Part shown: in pieces, positions 31,975-32,972 of the stretch
Numbering within the stretch: position 1 is the stretch's first letter
How the letters are laid out: every line of letters starts with the position of its first letter
Origin: CAKOSP01 sp964372145
Lineage (GTDB): Bacteria; Bacillota_I; Bacilli_A; RF39; UBA660
Reading direction: 5' to 3'
Length of the DNA stretch: 32,972 nucleotides
Assembly: GCA_964372145.1 (NCBI GenBank)
Contig: CAYJPM010000005.1
Location: forward strand, 1-32,972
Program-made: the position numbers and the translations under genes
Notes under the pieces: model-generated
What the model saw: only the letters and a program-made list of their open reading frames with translations
The model's database searches: none
What the model was told of the DNA's origin: nothing

Positions 31975-32008
31975 AAAAAATATTACTTTTTATTTTGTAA
32001 TATTTTTT
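31975..32008. terminator. Bidirectional terminator between xre and signal peptidase genes
   Basis: A 12-bp perfect stem (31975-31986 with 31997-32008) with a 10-base loop and A/T-runs on both sides lies between the converging genes and overlaps the end of the peptidase gene. Confidence 0.82.
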
Positions 32009-32814
32009 AAATCTTCATATATATCTTCTAGACTATTAATAGAATTTTTATATTCTATTTTTTCATGATTTGAATAATCTTGTATTGTATCTGAATTATT
32101 ATATATTTCACCTTTATATGTTAATAAATATCTTTTTTTAGTTAAAGGGAAAAATATACTATTAGGTTTAACATTTTTACCTATATCCGATATTTTTAAT
32201 ATTCTAACAAATGCTTTAATAATTATGAATAATGCTGGTATTACAACAACTAACATCCATCCAGTTGCACTAGCTAAGAAGAATTGTACTCTTCCTAATT
32301 GTGGTATCTTTAAACTTACCTCTCCGACTATGGATTCGTATTTTACTGGTTCAGGGTCTCTTACGAAATTATTATCACCTTTTGTATAATAACTATAGTT
32401 TCCACTTCCATCTACCATTATTTCGACTACTCTGTGTGTAACCGATATTGTTTCTCCTACTTTAAAGTCTGACGAATTAAAAGATATTATGTCTCCAACT
32501 TCTATATCAGCAGGATTTTCTACTCTACTTACTATTACTACATCATATACTTCTATATTAGGTACCATACTAGGACTAATTATCGTATATAATGAAAAAC
32601 TGGGTTCGTAACCTGCTCCTTTTCGTGCATATATTTGTGTAGAAATAAAGTAATATATTAGAAATATTGCTGCGGTTAAAAGAACTATGAATATTGTCCA
32701 ACTTAAAATAGAACCTATAAAATTTAAAGGTTTTTTCAAATATTTTTTGTAATATTTAACAATTTTTAAATTATTAAATTTATATTTTAAAGCATCTAAT
32801 TTAATTGATAACAC
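31990..32814 (-). CDS. Signal peptidase I, SipW/archaeal-type (S26B)
   Basis: The 274-residue protein has an N-terminal cytoplasmic stretch, a membrane helix (about 35-57), and the S26B catalytic pattern: nucleophile S82 in IISPSMVP, H127 in VTHRVV in place of the bacterial Lys, and Asp residues in KGDNNFVRD (D147, D153). A second helix (about 183-205) is followed by a roughly 70-residue Lys/Asn/Ser-rich cytoplasmic tail with no known domain. It would release exported proteins from the membrane. The start is GTG 32814, with GAAGGG 12 bases upstream and no ATG close by. A TTGTTA-17-TATAAT promoter precedes it. Confidence 0.9.
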   Translation of the reverse strand: MLSIKLDALKYKFNNLKIVKYYKKYLKKPLNFIGSILSWTIFIVLLTAAIFLIYYFISTQIYARKGAGYEPSFSLYTIISPSMVPNIEVYDVVIVSRVENPADIEVGDIISFNSSDFKVGETISVTHRVVEIMVDGSGNYSYYTKGDNNFVRDPEPVKYESIVGEVSLKIPQLGRVQFFLASATGWMLVVVIPALFIIIKAFVRILKISDIGKNVKPNSIFFPLTKKRYLLTYKGEIYNNSDTIQDYSNHEKIEYKNSINSLEDIYEDLKNITK

Positions 32815-32845
32815 AATATTTATAATCCCTTCTATTCTTATATAA

Positions 32846-32874
32846 ATTATATCTTAATTATTAACAAATAACAA
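32846..32874 (-). promoter_or_regulatory. Promoter of the signal peptidase gene
   Basis: On the minus strand TTGTTA (32869-32874), a 17-base spacer and TATAAT (32846-32851). Confidence 0.65.
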
Positions 32875-32927
32875 TATAAATATTAATTAAATTTTTTAAA
32901 TATATTTTTTTATTTTATACTATATAA

Positions 32928-32958
32928 AAAACCTTATTAGTTTTGCTAATAAGGTTTT
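32928..32958. terminator. Strong hairpin terminator at window edge
   Basis: A 13-bp perfect stem (32928-32940 with 32946-32958, loop TTTTG) with T-rich sequence on both sides. It probably ends a gene lying beyond the right edge on the minus strand, since no plus-strand gene precedes it. Confidence 0.8.
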
Positions 32959-32972
32959 ATTTTACATTGGAG

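Overview
The window is 33 kb of very AT-rich bacterial chromosome with 38 protein-coding genes, short intergenic gaps, SD sequences of the AAGGAG/AGGTGA type and many rho-independent terminators. WhiA, a YccA/BI-1-type membrane protein, a DgkA/UdpK-type kinase, FtsEX beside a coiled-coil M23 hydrolase, PrgI-type conjugation proteins and a SipW-type signal peptidase point to a low-GC Bacillota, probably Bacilli. The extreme Asn/Ile/Lys/Tyr bias suggests an uncultured gut lineage near the Mollicutes/RF39, but that placement is inference. Tryptophan is encoded by TGG and no long gene is interrupted by TGA, so the standard bacterial code fits better than the Mycoplasma code. I see no tRNA, rRNA, CRISPR array, insertion sequence, integrase or relaxase, and no gene-free stretch longer than 300 bases.

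Layout. 1-7803: mostly small envelope genes. These are a YccA/BI-1 fragment, a DgkA/UdpK kinase, a Cys-motif protein, an Abi(HEPN)-HtrA-RDD operon, a zinc-dependent phospholipase C-like protein, an Amidase_3 enzyme, a membrane protein, a divergent VUT transporter and an exported DUF3761-type protein. 7909-11064: housekeeping, whiA-nrdG-truA followed by rplM-rpsI behind its own strong promoter. 11185-13983: ftsE-ftsX-M23 hydrolase, a cell-division peptidoglycan remodelling unit. 14072-15774: an MscS channel, a VTT/DedA-like protein and a one-domain rhodanese.

15827-26617 (minus strand) is the most notable region: a compact eight-gene type IV secretion (T4SS) operon. The transcription order is VirB2-like pilin, VirB6-like membrane protein, PrgI/VirB3-like protein, a separate VirB4 N-terminal module, VirB4 ATPase, a large membrane-anchored bifunctional GH24 lysozyme plus M23 peptidase, a single-span protein in the VirB8/TcpC position, and the VirD4/TraG coupling ATPase. 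This set could form a complete Gram-positive-type channel. No relaxase, integrase or oriT is visible and both flanks look chromosomal, so it may be a resident protein or DNA translocator or the conserved core of a larger element.

26757-32972: a divergent membrane-anchored Ig-like protein, a TetR regulator with an exported CGGC thioredoxin-like protein, a TtcA-family enzyme, a coiled-coil protein with a small partner, a tiny XRE regulator, and a SipW-type signal peptidase. Several exported proteins here, including the T4SS pilin, VirB6 loop and lytic protein, carry four or six cysteines. Together with the exported CGGC protein this suggests extracytoplasmic disulfide bonding.
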